Source: Muribaculaceae bacterium (GTDB taxonomy: Bacteria > Bacteroidota > Bacteroidia > Bacteroidales > Muribaculaceae). From it: a stretch of 48,843 nucleotides of DNA. Position 1 is the first letter of the stretch, and every line of letters begins with the position of its first letter. The stretch is from NCBI GenBank assembly GCA_029057985.1, contig JAIDYR010000049.1:1-48843 (forward strand), read 5' to 3'. Position numbers and translations under genes: made by a program. The notes under the pieces were generated by a model that was given only the letters and a program-made list of their open reading frames with translations, did not search any database and was not told the origin of the DNA. Below, piece after piece: positions 25,699 through 35,000 of this stretch.

Positions 25699-26477
25699 GA
25701 GGAATCGAAAAATTCAGAGAGGCTTTTTCCGAATATTCGGGTAACTATGTAATAATCGGAGGTTCGGCCTGTGAAGTACATGAAGAGAGCGCAGGTCAGA
25801 CACCCCGTGCCACAAGAGACATCGACATCATTCTGATTGTCGAAGCCCTGTCGCACGATTTCGTTGCTCGTTTCTGGCAATTTGTAGCCGAGGCCGGTTA
25901 CAAGGATAAGCAAGTTGGCGAGAAAGGAACGGAGACACGCCACCAGTATTACCGTTTTAAGAATCCCTCCAACTCCGGTTATCCGGCTCAGGTAGAACTC
26001 TTCTCTCGTGCTCTCGGAATATTTGATCTGCCGGAGGGATTGCATGTGACTCCCATTCCTACTGACTCGGATCTTTCCAGTCTGTCGGCCATTCTTCTTG
26101 ACGAGGACTACTACCATTATACCATCAGCCATAGTGTGGTTGTTGAAGATGTCCACATTGCCAATATCGAGAGCCTGATTGCATTGAAGTGCAAGGCATA
26201 TCTTGAAATGAGGAAGTCCAAGGCAAATGGAGAATCTGTTGATTCAAAACATATCCGCAAACACAGGAATGATGTATTCCGCCTCGTAGGTGCCATTAGG
26301 TCATCGGAAGAGTCCTTTCTGCTTCCTGAAACCATTTACAATGATGTAATTGCTTTCTGTGAAGATGTAAAGACCGACCTTCCCAATTCCAACCTTATAA
26401 AGGATATGGGGTTGAGAAGAATCAAACCGGAAGATTTATATAACCGTCTTGAAATCCTTTTCGCTCCTGAACAATGA
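25692..26477 (+). CDS. AbiEii-like nucleotidyltransferase
   Basis: A 261-residue protein with the DNA polymerase beta-type nucleotidyltransferase core: YVIIGGSACEVH (GGSA at residues 23-26) and TRDIDIILIV with aspartates D43 and D45 for metal binding. The later ANIESLIALKCKAYLEMRKSKANG with conserved Lys, and the helical C-terminal part, match the family that includes AbiEii and related NTase toxins. It is likely to transfer nucleotides to RNA or protein, in the cytoplasm. It overlaps the winged-helix gene before it (7 bp) and the phosphoesterase gene after it (4 bp), so all three are coupled. Confidence 0.65.
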   Translation: MVRGIEKFREAFSEYSGNYVIIGGSACEVHEESAGQTPRATRDIDIILIVEALSHDFVARFWQFVAEAGYKDKQVGEKGTETRHQYYRFKNPSNSGYPAQVELFSRALGIFDLPEGLHVTPIPTDSDLSSLSAILLDEDYYHYTISHSVVVEDVHIANIESLIALKCKAYLEMRKSKANGESVDSKHIRKHRNDVFRLVGAIRSSEESFLLPETIYNDVIAFCEDVKTDLPNSNLIKDMGLRRIKPEDLYNRLEILFAPEQ

Positions 26478-27238
26478 AAATTCAATACGCCTCAGACCTT
26501 CATCTGGAATTTGGAGAAAACACCAAATGGCTCAAGGAGAATCCCCTGATTCCGTCGGCTGATATACTTGTATTGGCCGGGGATATCGGGTATCTTGGAG
26601 ATGATAATTACCAAAAACATCCATTCTGGGATTGGGTTTCAGATAACTTCAAACATGTAATAGTCGTTCCAGGCAACCATGAACTGTATAAGTTCTATGA
26701 TATAAATGATCTGCACGAAGGGATTATCCTTGAAGTGCGTCCAAACGTTAAAGTACATTACAATGATCTGATTCATCTTGACAATGAGACCGATCTCATT
26801 GTCTCTATCCTCTGGGCTAACATTCCTCCGGCAGAGTCCTATCTGACGGAAAGATGTGTCAGCGACTTCACGAGAATAAGGGACGGCCAATTCCGACTGA
26901 GTGCAGAGCGATTCAATGAAGAACATGCGCGTTGCCGTCTATTCATTGAGAAAGCCGTTACCGACTCAAAGGCTTCCAAAATTATTGTTGCTACGCATCA
27001 TGTTCCATCCTTTGAACTGATGTCTCCGGAGTTCAAGCACAGCAGTATTAATGGCGCATTTACCGCAGAGTTGGGTAATTTCATTGCCGACAGTAGAATC
27101 GCCTATTGGATATATGGCCACTCTCACCGGAATATTAACAAAACAATCGGTAACACCCAGTGCGTAAGTAACCAGCTTGGCTATGTTTTCCAAAACGAGC
27201 ATGGTGATTTCCGAAGAGAGATAACTATAATTGTTTAG
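26474..27238 (+). CDS. Calcineurin-like metallophosphoesterase
   Basis: A 254-residue protein with all five metallophosphoesterase motifs: SDLHLEF (D8, H10), GDIGY (D37), PGNHELY (N68, H69), VATHHVPS (H175) and YGHSHRN (215-221). Length is that of a single catalytic domain. Substrate is unknown; stand-alone members act on nucleotides, nucleic acids or cyclic nucleotides. Its ATG overlaps the NTase stop. A phosphoesterase coupled to an NTase could undo the transfer (antitoxin-like) or act on the same target; this is inference. The next gene begins 19 bp later and may be in the same transcript. Confidence 0.85.
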   Translation: MKIQYASDLHLEFGENTKWLKENPLIPSADILVLAGDIGYLGDDNYQKHPFWDWVSDNFKHVIVVPGNHELYKFYDINDLHEGIILEVRPNVKVHYNDLIHLDNETDLIVSILWANIPPAESYLTERCVSDFTRIRDGQFRLSAERFNEEHARCRLFIEKAVTDSKASKIIVATHHVPSFELMSPEFKHSSINGAFTAELGNFIADSRIAYWIYGHSHRNINKTIGNTQCVSNQLGYVFQNEHGDFRREITIIV

Positions 27239-27257
27239 TGAAATTAATCAATAATGA

Positions 27258-28232
27258 ATGGAAAGTATATTGAACTTAATAGAAAGATTAAGGAATTCTC
27301 AAGAGAGTGAGTTTGAAAACATTCTGTCTCAAGCTCTCATAGATGCTAAGCCTTCATCTAATCTCCTGCGAGATTATTTGTCGGAATCTCTTATCTATAT
27401 GCGAATCAGCCTGAATCTTTGGGAGCGTGTCATCAGTGTTCTTCCGTCGTTGTTTACGATTAATGAGTTTCTGCTTCTATTGGATCAAATTGTGAAATGT
27501 ATTCAAAATAGATATCAAGAGAAGGATGAAGAGATAATTAAATTCTGTAGGAAATTAGTAATTCATGAGAATGGAGAGATCCGTATGCTAGGTCGAAAAC
27601 TCTGGGACAGTTATAAGGTGTCTAAAGGAGATGTGGAGCCTCTTGAATTTCCTCCAGAAGATCAAGTCCGTTTAATTATTTCGTTATCTCAAGATATTCT
27701 TAATCCTGAGATAAGACTCCCAATGCTTTTACAATTTTTTAATTCTGAATCGGAAACTATTCGTAAAATACTCCTAATGGGGTTGTTTGAATACACATTA
27801 AATTACTTTGGCGTTGTCAAAGAACTATTTAACTCTAATAGATTCCTTTCGTCAGATGAAAGTGTCCTTTTTACTCATTTTTTAAATAATGGAGAGAAAA
27901 GATTTAAGCTTGGAGATAGTGCTAAGGAATTGCATTCTGAGTATATGATGCCGGATGTGTATGAAGAGTGTCAGCGGGCGGAAAGGGAAATGATGAAAAG
28001 TGTATATCGTGAGGCTTCGGCCAATCATACGGATTGGTTAAGCCAATTATTTATCCGAGTTGCCTTAGCTCGTGGAGGAGGCTTCCGAAGAGAAGATAGT
28101 TCAGTCCAACCTTTAGGACATGTCAAGGTGGAAAAATTAATGCCTATGATGGCTTCATCAAAAACTCCATTAGAAGAGAGTTCTTATTTTCATAAATTGT
28201 TGAAAAATTGGAGTAAAGAAGAGACTTTATGA
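27258..28232 (+). CDS. Helical protein of unknown function (repeat-like)
   Basis: A 324-residue protein that I do not recognise. It is rich in amphipathic helices (NLIERLRNSQESEFENILSQ; FTINEFLLLLDQIVKCIQN; IRLPMLLQFFNSESETIRKIL) that suggest an alpha-solenoid, HEAT/ARM-like fold. The region around 235-290 contains a charged helix followed by LARGGGFRRED. No signal peptide, membrane segment or catalytic motif is seen. AT-rich compared with the BREX genes. It overlaps the following nuclease-like gene by four bases, so the two probably form a functional pair. Confidence 0.5.
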   Translation: MESILNLIERLRNSQESEFENILSQALIDAKPSSNLLRDYLSESLIYMRISLNLWERVISVLPSLFTINEFLLLLDQIVKCIQNRYQEKDEEIIKFCRKLVIHENGEIRMLGRKLWDSYKVSKGDVEPLEFPPEDQVRLIISLSQDILNPEIRLPMLLQFFNSESETIRKILLMGLFEYTLNYFGVVKELFNSNRFLSSDESVLFTHFLNNGEKRFKLGDSAKELHSEYMMPDVYEECQRAEREMMKSVYREASANHTDWLSQLFIRVALARGGGFRREDSSVQPLGHVKVEKLMPMMASSKTPLEESSYFHKLLKNWSKEETL

Positions 28233-29920
28233 ACAACAGAATTATTAAAGATTATTTGGAGTCACTTAAAGAAGATGACGAACTGGATTATATCTTTCCA
28301 ATCTTATTGGAAAGTATGGGATTTCAAATCCTTTCTTCTCCTAAAATTTCTAAAGGTCAACCACAATATGGGAAGGATATTGTGGCCATTGGGGATGATG
28401 AGAATGGTATAAAACACAAATGGTATTTCGAACTTAAAGGGAATGCCGCTAAGGATATTACGGATACTAATTTTTTTAAACCGGATGGTGTAAGAGATTC
28501 AATTTTAGCAGCCAAAGATGTGCCTTATCAAGATGCTTCTATTCCTGGTTTAGAAAATCTACCAACAAAGATAGTATTTGTACATAATGGTAGACTTCAT
28601 GAAAATACAAGAGCGATTCTTACCAATTTGGTAAGTAGAGAATTTAAAGAGGGAGAGTTTGAGAGATGGGATATTGATAAGCTGACGTTTTTATTTCAGA
28701 AGTACCTGTTTGATGAATGTCTTTTCCGCGATTGGGAATGCTATAAACTAATAAAAAGAATATTAGTCCAGCATGATGCCCCTGGTTGGACTACTCGCGA
28801 CATTGATCAACTGATTGAGCATTTGCTGAAGGCATGTCCTGTCCGTAAATCAAATAGTCGTATGTTGGAACTAACCATATCGTCAATGGCTCTTATGGTG
28901 TTTATGCTTTTTAGTGAGGGTAAAGAGAATGGTAATATATCCTCCGCAAAGAAGTCAATTGATAGAGTGGTACTACTTACATGGGCCTGGATTATAGAAA
29001 ATAACCTTGACACATCTAAACAGATATTAAAAAAATACTTTTCTTTGATTGAGCTCCAATTAAAGATATACGATGCTTACTTTGAGAAATTACTTCCGTT
29101 AGCTGTCCAGTATAAGGGATTGTATATGTACAATGGGATGACAACTGAAAAAGTCTGTTATCCTCTTCGTTGTTTTGAATTTATAAACGATTTTATGTAC
29201 TACTGTATCCTCAAGTTTCGTTTTGTACAAAAAGAAGATATACCTAAGTTCTACTGCGAATCCTTAGAAGCTATATTTCAAGTCATGGAAAAAAATAGCG
29301 GATTTACAATGCCTTTATTTGATACTCACTATCTAACCTATACTCTGTTATTTAAGTTGATTATGCTATGGGGTCAAAATGGCGAGAAGGATTGGTTGCG
29401 CTTTGGAAAGATAATTTCAGAGACTGTTCAGAATCTTTTTTTAAGGAAAAAGGATTTAGATATGTTGCCGGAGTTATACAATAACAGGAAAGAATTAGCT
29501 CGCAGCTTATATAAAAAGTCTGACGGATATACTGATAGTTCCTCCATTTTGCTTTTGAGAATGTTAGAGTTTGTCAGTGTAATGGGTATGGAAGACCATT
29601 ACCAGCTCTTGTCTGAACTAATAGAACAAAATCATATTATTATACAAGATTGTTATCCGATACCATCAGAGGATTTTGAGGTAAAATTATTTAGACAAAG
29701 AATGTATGATGGTTTTTCTGTAAAAACACCTATTAATATACCTCCCACCATGGATGAATTTATTAAGCAACATAGAAGAGATATCTCTACGGTTTCTCTT
29801 AAAACTTCTCTATCCCCATATTCTTTCCTCACGATAATGGCCCATTTACATTATCAGACTGATTGGTTCCCGGAATTCCTTGATCTCGGATTTCTGAATG
29901 GGAATGAAGATAATCAGTGA
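28229..29920 (+). CDS. PD-(D/E)XK-type nuclease with long helical C terminus
   Basis: A 563-residue protein. Residues 1-160 resemble a restriction-endonuclease-like domain: an N-terminal helix pair (LDYIFPILLESMGFQIL), then QYGKDIVAIG with acidic D50, and KWYFELKG with E68-x-K70, the PD-(D/E)XK signature; LPTKIVFVHNGRLHENTRAIL follows as in Mrr-like folds. Residues 170-563 are helical with no recognised domain. The gene overlaps the preceding helical protein gene by 4 bp and is followed by a 70-bp gap and the BREX promoter. A nuclease triggered by, or targeted through, the partner is inferred; no homologue is named. Confidence 0.55.
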   Translation: MNNRIIKDYLESLKEDDELDYIFPILLESMGFQILSSPKISKGQPQYGKDIVAIGDDENGIKHKWYFELKGNAAKDITDTNFFKPDGVRDSILAAKDVPYQDASIPGLENLPTKIVFVHNGRLHENTRAILTNLVSREFKEGEFERWDIDKLTFLFQKYLFDECLFRDWECYKLIKRILVQHDAPGWTTRDIDQLIEHLLKACPVRKSNSRMLELTISSMALMVFMLFSEGKENGNISSAKKSIDRVVLLTWAWIIENNLDTSKQILKKYFSLIELQLKIYDAYFEKLLPLAVQYKGLYMYNGMTTEKVCYPLRCFEFINDFMYYCILKFRFVQKEDIPKFYCESLEAIFQVMEKNSGFTMPLFDTHYLTYTLLFKLIMLWGQNGEKDWLRFGKIISETVQNLFLRKKDLDMLPELYNNRKELARSLYKKSDGYTDSSSILLLRMLEFVSVMGMEDHYQLLSELIEQNHIIIQDCYPIPSEDFEVKLFRQRMYDGFSVKTPINIPPTMDEFIKQHRRDISTVSLKTSLSPYSFLTIMAHLHYQTDWFPEFLDLGFLNGNEDNQ

Positions 29921-29958
29921 ATCAATCCTTCAGACTGTTGTGAAATTTAACAAAATAC

Positions 29959-29994
29959 TTGGGAATGGAAATAAAATTTCGTAAATTTGCGAAA
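29959..29994 (+). promoter_or_regulatory. BREX operon promoter with operator half-sites
   Basis: TTGG at 29959-29962, a 19-bp spacer and TAAATTTG at 29982-29989 form the only clear promoter before the BREX genes. TTTCG (29977-29981) and CGAAA (29990-29994) bracket the -7 box symmetrically, a likely operator for the small XRE protein encoded next. The start would fall near 29994-29996, leaving almost no leader before the ATG at 30003. Confidence 0.6.
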
Positions 29995-30002
29995 TGGAAA
30001 GT

Positions 30003-30215
30003 ATGGAAACATCATATAATCGAATAAAGGAGGTTCTCGCTGAGCGGGGTATCAAACAGACTTGGCTTGCGGAAAAGCTAGGTAAGACCCAGCGTACTGT
30101 GAATATGTATGTTAATAATGATGTGCAGCCTCCAATTCCGGTTCTGTATGAAATAGCAAGGATTTTGAAAGTTGAAGTCAGTGAACTCCTTAATCCTTCC
30201 GAGCAGATTCAGTAA
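30003..30215 (+). CDS. Small XRE regulator of the BREX operon
   Basis: A protein of about 70 residues that is all helix-turn-helix: YNRIKEVLAERGIKQTWLAEKLGKTQRTVNMYVNNDVQPP then LYEIARILKVEVSELLNP. It is the first gene of the BREX run and ends 20 bp before brxE, so it most likely controls the whole operon through the symmetric site over its own promoter. It is unlike the WYL-type BrxR regulators described for other BREX loci. The frame also offers an ATG at 29994 (MES), but that codon lies at or before the predicted transcription start, so 30003 (MET) is preferred. Confidence 0.8.
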   Translation: METSYNRIKEVLAERGIKQTWLAEKLGKTQRTVNMYVNNDVQPPIPVLYEIARILKVEVSELLNPSEQIQ

Positions 30216-30235
30216 CCAACTTTAAGACTAATCTA

Positions 30236-30715
30236 ATGAGCGACCAAAATATTCTTGAAATCATCCGTCTTAGGTGGGCCATCTATTATTTAGGGGCGGA
30301 AACCGGCCTTTGGCGTTCTCTTTCTGATGAGGATGTCAAGGGATTTATGGAATTTCTGTTTCCTAAATCAAGATACATTGCCCAATATAATCTGATGTTG
30401 AATGTAGTAAGAAATTCAGAACCTGTAAAGGATGTGCCGATTGGCTCTTACAGTCTTTTTAAGTTTCCCGAACAGATTGAAGAGAAGGTTCTTGACTACC
30501 TTAAGCAACACGCGGATAAAGATTACTCTCAATTGGAAGAAAGTCCGGAGATATATCTTAAACAGCTCGGAACCATCCCCAGCGATGCTAATCTGTTTGA
30601 TTCCTCTGTTGGACGTCTGGACGTAATTGGTATTAACGACATGCTGAGAATATTGGCTTATAGATACTATCTTTCCTTTACGGGAAATACTCATAATTTC
30701 CCCTACTTCGAATGA
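30236..30715 (+). CDS. brxE: BrxE-like BREX protein
   Basis: A 159-residue protein. The N-terminal IIRLRWAIYYLGAETGLWRS, followed by FLFPKSRYIAQYNLMLNVVRN (40-60) and IGSYSLFKFPEQIEEKVLDYL (69-89), follows the pattern I know from BrxE (LRL.VGYLGE....W, FPRT..LAQY, G..HLFRLPEE.E). BrxE has no established activity and is described as the first gene of type 6 BREX. Here it precedes brxA with a 4-bp overlap. The assignment is by motif memory and would need an HMM to settle. The match is full length. Confidence 0.65.
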   Translation: MSDQNILEIIRLRWAIYYLGAETGLWRSLSDEDVKGFMEFLFPKSRYIAQYNLMLNVVRNSEPVKDVPIGSYSLFKFPEQIEEKVLDYLKQHADKDYSQLEESPEIYLKQLGTIPSDANLFDSSVGRLDVIGINDMLRILAYRYYLSFTGNTHNFPYFE

Positions 30716-31479
30716 GATACAATACAAATCTAACCGCTCAATTCGCACAAGGCGCCTCATTGATAAATGAGACCTTGATACTACTTCCTGCGTATCAGGA
30801 AGGGATGTCAAGGAGGCAGTTCTCAAAGTATGTAATTGAGAACGGTCTGATGTCATCATGCACTGAGCGGAGAATTACTAATGTTGTGGAAGAGGTGTTC
30901 TTCAAACGCTTTGTCGAGCGGAATCCGGTGTTGCCGAAATGGTTGGCCACCGTTCGGGAGAAAGGATTGCTTTTGGAGGAATTCCGACAGCTTCTTATGG
31001 TGTATTGTGCCCGCGATATGGCCATATACTATAATTTCATCACAGATGTGCTTAATCCTCTTCGTCGTGAAGGGAGGAAGTCAATGGATAAAAACTATGC
31101 TTTCGAATTTCTTAAGGATTTACAGGAGGAAGGGAAAATAAACTGGAAGGAAACAGTGCATAAAAAAATATCATCCAGTCTGAATACGGCATTGAAGAAT
31201 TTTGATCAGGTTTCTTCCAAAGGAAAGATTCTCGACAGCCGCCCATCAGATTTTACCTTTCTATATTTTATTCATGAACTTCATTTTGCCGGGCTTTCAG
31301 ACGCAGCTATTGTAAATGATTCAGATTGGCAGCTATTCGGAATGACTAAGGAAGATGTTATCTCAAGAATCATGGATTTGAGTATAAAAGGAGGATATAT
31401 CGCTCAAAGTAGCGGAGATTTGATTACAATATCTTGGAACCATAAAACAATGGAGGAATTTATCGATGCGACACTATGA
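30712..31479 (+). CDS. brxA: BREX protein BrxA (DUF1819)
   Basis: A 255-residue protein matching DUF1819: YNTNLTAQFAQGASLINETLILLPAYQEGMS at the N terminus, ENGLMSSCTERRITNVVEEVFFKRFV, then EFRQLLMVYCARDMAIYYNFITDVL. BrxA is a small helical, NusB-like DNA-binding protein of BREX. It overlaps brxE by 4 bp and brxB by 14 bp, so the operon is tightly coupled. Nothing unusual in length or sequence. Confidence 0.88.
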   Translation: MRYNTNLTAQFAQGASLINETLILLPAYQEGMSRRQFSKYVIENGLMSSCTERRITNVVEEVFFKRFVERNPVLPKWLATVREKGLLLEEFRQLLMVYCARDMAIYYNFITDVLNPLRREGRKSMDKNYAFEFLKDLQEEGKINWKETVHKKISSSLNTALKNFDQVSSKGKILDSRPSDFTFLYFIHELHFAGLSDAAIVNDSDWQLFGMTKEDVISRIMDLSIKGGYIAQSSGDLITISWNHKTMEEFIDATL

Positions 31480-32047
31480 AGAAAAAATAGACCGTGCCTT
31501 GGATTACCTCCAATCGCCGGGACTGCTCAACGCCACCGGTGACCATCCGGTCTGCTATGTGACCTACGATGTGGCCGATGCCGTCAGGATTCAACGTATG
31601 ATTGACACAGATATCCGTGCAAAGGCGGCTCATGTCGGCTTTGATATGTATTTGGTTTCGCTAAAGGATATAGTGTCTGACTTCATAAAGAATCATGATT
31701 ACTATGAAACGTGGGCAATGGAAGAGGACATCAGCGAGGAAGAGATTTTTCAAAGCATAAGTCAGGCGTTGCAGGATAACGATAGTTGGACCTCTGATAT
31801 CGACCCTATTTCCGAAGCTATCCTGACAAAGCAGGAGGAAGTCAAGAGGATGGGTAATCCCGTACTCGTATTTCATGACCTTGAATGGCTCCATCCCTTC
31901 GACCGAATAGGGAGAATAGAGGCCTTGATATATAAGCGCATCCAAGTGCCGATGCTTATCCTTTACCCCGGAGAGTCGCAAGGGAACGCACGCACATTTC
32001 TAAATATCTATCCCATGGACGGGAATTACCGCTCTAAGAATTTTTGA
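31466..32047 (+). CDS. brxB: BREX protein BrxB (DUF1788)
   Basis: A 193-residue protein matching DUF1788. It has CYVTYDVADAVRIQRMIDTDIR, a central acidic helix region, PVLVFHDLEWLHPFDRIGRIEALIYKRI and the terminal LILYPGESQGNARTFLNIYPMDGNYRSKNF, the latter being the family's most typical segment. BrxB is a core BREX component of unknown biochemical role that may bridge BrxC and PglZ. Start overlaps brxA by 14 bp. Confidence 0.9.
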   Translation: MRHYEEKIDRALDYLQSPGLLNATGDHPVCYVTYDVADAVRIQRMIDTDIRAKAAHVGFDMYLVSLKDIVSDFIKNHDYYETWAMEEDISEEEIFQSISQALQDNDSWTSDIDPISEAILTKQEEVKRMGNPVLVFHDLEWLHPFDRIGRIEALIYKRIQVPMLILYPGESQGNARTFLNIYPMDGNYRSKNF

Positions 32048-32049
32048 AC

Positions 32050-35000
32050 ATGAAGATACAGGAACTATTTGACGACGGCAAGAAACTCGACCGCAAGATA
32101 GAGAGCGTCGTGACCTTTGCCGACAAAGATACCGATGACCTCAAAAAGGAAATCAACGAATATGTCGTTACCGATAGGTTGAAGAACAGCTATCATACTG
32201 TTGTTGACCGTATGCAGGATGGATTTTCCGAAACGGCCAACGAAGTAGGTATATGGGTGTCGGGCTTCTATGGCTCCGGTAAGAGTTCATTTGCAAAATA
32301 CCTCGGTTTCTCTTTTGATTCCTCTCTCATTGTTGATGGAGTTACTTTCGGTGAAAAACTGCTCAACCGTATCGGAGAGACGGAAGTGACTCAAATGCAC
32401 AAATCTATCCTCAATCGCTTCAATCCAATGGTGGTGATGATCGACCTTGCCACGCAGCATTATACCGGAAAGACCATGCGCGTCTCCGATATCATATTTT
32501 TCGAGACACTCAAAGCACTCGGCCTGACCGTAAGCAAGGATGCCAAGATCATAGAGTTTAACGCCCTTTTGAAGGATTTAGGCAAATATGATGAGTTTGT
32601 TACTCTGGTGCGTGATCGTAAGAGGAAGGATTGGGAGGTGATTCAAAAAAATGACCTCTTAGCTAATCTTGTGGCCGACGAACTGGCCCCTGTCATTCTC
32701 CCTGATTATTTCCATTCCAAGGGGGAATTCAAATCTTTGAAGATTGATGCACTCGTATCGGAGGATGACCGGATAAAGCGCCTCGTCAATCTCATCAAGC
32801 AGATAAAGGGGAAGGAGAAAGTGCTGTTCATTCTGGATGAGTTGGGTGCCTACGTATCCACCAATGAAGATCTGATTTTCAATATGCAGGGCTTCATGCA
32901 GAACATCAAGTCAATATTCCGAGGAGACGTATGGGTAATAGGCACAGCTCAGCAAACCCTTACAGAGGACAATCCACAGGCGCAGCTCAATTCTGACAAG
33001 CTCTTTACCCTCGATGCCCGATTCCCGATAAAGATCGATATCGAGGCCGACGACATTAAGGAAATCATCACCAAGCGTCTTTTGGGCAAGTCAACAAGAG
33101 GGACAGACCGGTTGAAGGATATGTTCAAGTCAAATGAGGGCTCAATAAAGATGAACACTAAACTTAGTATCGACAATGCTCGATCACGGTACATCCAGAT
33201 TCCGGAACCACAAAAATTCGCGGACCTTTATCCCTTCCTTCCGGTGCATATAGACATCCTCATGGCTTTACTTCAAAAACTCGCAAGCCGTACAGGTGGT
33301 GTTGGCCTTCGTTCTGTAATCCGTCTTATCCGTGATATACTGGTAGAAAATCATTTGGCTGAGGAGAGCGTCGGTTTGCTCGCTACTCCTGCGCAGTTCT
33401 ATGATGTGCTTCGTTCCGATATGGAGAAGAATAACGACTATAAGGAGATAGTCATAGCAGCGAATCAGGCAATAAATCGTTTTCAGGATAGCCATTTGGC
33501 CATAATGATATGTAAGGCAATTGCAGTGATGCAGATTCTTGATGACTTCCCCTTGACATTCGACAATATCTGCGCTCTTCTTTACAATGAAATCGGTAAA
33601 GATACCGACAAAGGAAAAATCCGCGGACTGATTGAGGAAATCAAATCCGCTCCAGGGATAACACTTGAGGAGGTTGATGCCCAATACCGTTTTATGACCA
33701 ATGCCATTCTTTCCGTAAAGGAAGAGCGTAACCATCTGACTGTTTCCGATCAGAAACGTGACGAAATTCTTAAGGAACTGGTCAAAGACCTTCTTACTCC
33801 TGCTCCGCAAGTACAGATTTTCGGAGCTAAGACCATAAAACCGACTGTGGAACTTTCCATAGGCAGGCGCACTCAGAACATCCATTCAGGCGACCATCTG
33901 AAAATCAATTTCAGTTTTGTGGAAGCCTCAGACTTCGAGAATGTGGAATCGCGTCTAAGAAGCGAGAGCACGGAGAACGCAAACGAAAAGACCATGTATA
34001 TGGTCTGCACTCTTCCTTCCCCGATTGAAGGTTTGCTCAACGACATCGCCCGGGACAATGCTATCGTCAGTGCGCATATCAACGACAACAATAAGGAGGT
34101 GCGTGATTATCTCAAGAGTCAGGAGGAGGATGCGAAGACGAAGAAACAGGAGGTGAAGCGTCTGCTCGGTCAGGCTTTGGGCAACAGTGAGAGTATCTGG
34201 CGAGGCCAGACAGAGGCGGTCAATGCTACAACCTACGTCTCCAAGAGCCTTAAGAAATTCGCGGAAAAGACTTTCGAGAAATTCTGTTACGCACCTAAAT
34301 CCATGGGAACTAACGCCGTGAAGGATCTATCAAAGTATGACAACTGGGCTTCCCTGCCTGAGAGTCTGAATCCTATGGGATTCGTAAAGGCTGACGGCTC
34401 GATTGACTCCGGTTGTGACGCTCTGCGCGAAGTTTATGACTATATATCGTTCAAGGATCCCGATGGCAACAAGCTCCTATCCTATTTCGAGGCCGCTAAG
34501 TTCGGATGGGCAAAGGATACTACTCGTTATATAGTAGCTCTTCTCCTCAAGGATAATAAGATCATTGTCCGTGCCGGAGCCCAGAGTTTCAAGATGCTCA
34601 CAGATAAGGCTGCAGAGGCCATGAAGAACAATACTGTGTTCGGTCATGTGGGCCTGTCGCGCAATACGGAGAAACAACTTACCCCGGCCGAGTGCTTGAA
34701 AGCCAAAAAAGCATTGACCACACTTTTCAATCCGGGCAACATAGCTTTGACAGTCGATAGCATAGCCAAAGCTTCATTCAAAGCCATGACTGCAGGAGGC
34801 TTCAATGATAAGGCTGAGACATTGTGCCGTAAATTTCATGAAGTCGGTCTTGCCGGAGAGGATAAGGTGGAGAAGGCGATTGGATTTGCGAAACGTATCA
34901 TCACAAGCGAGGGTGTGGATGGTCCGACTCTTTTTGCTCAAAATCCGGAGTGTGCCGACACGATGAAGTATGTGATAGATGTGGATAAGGCAGAAGTCCT

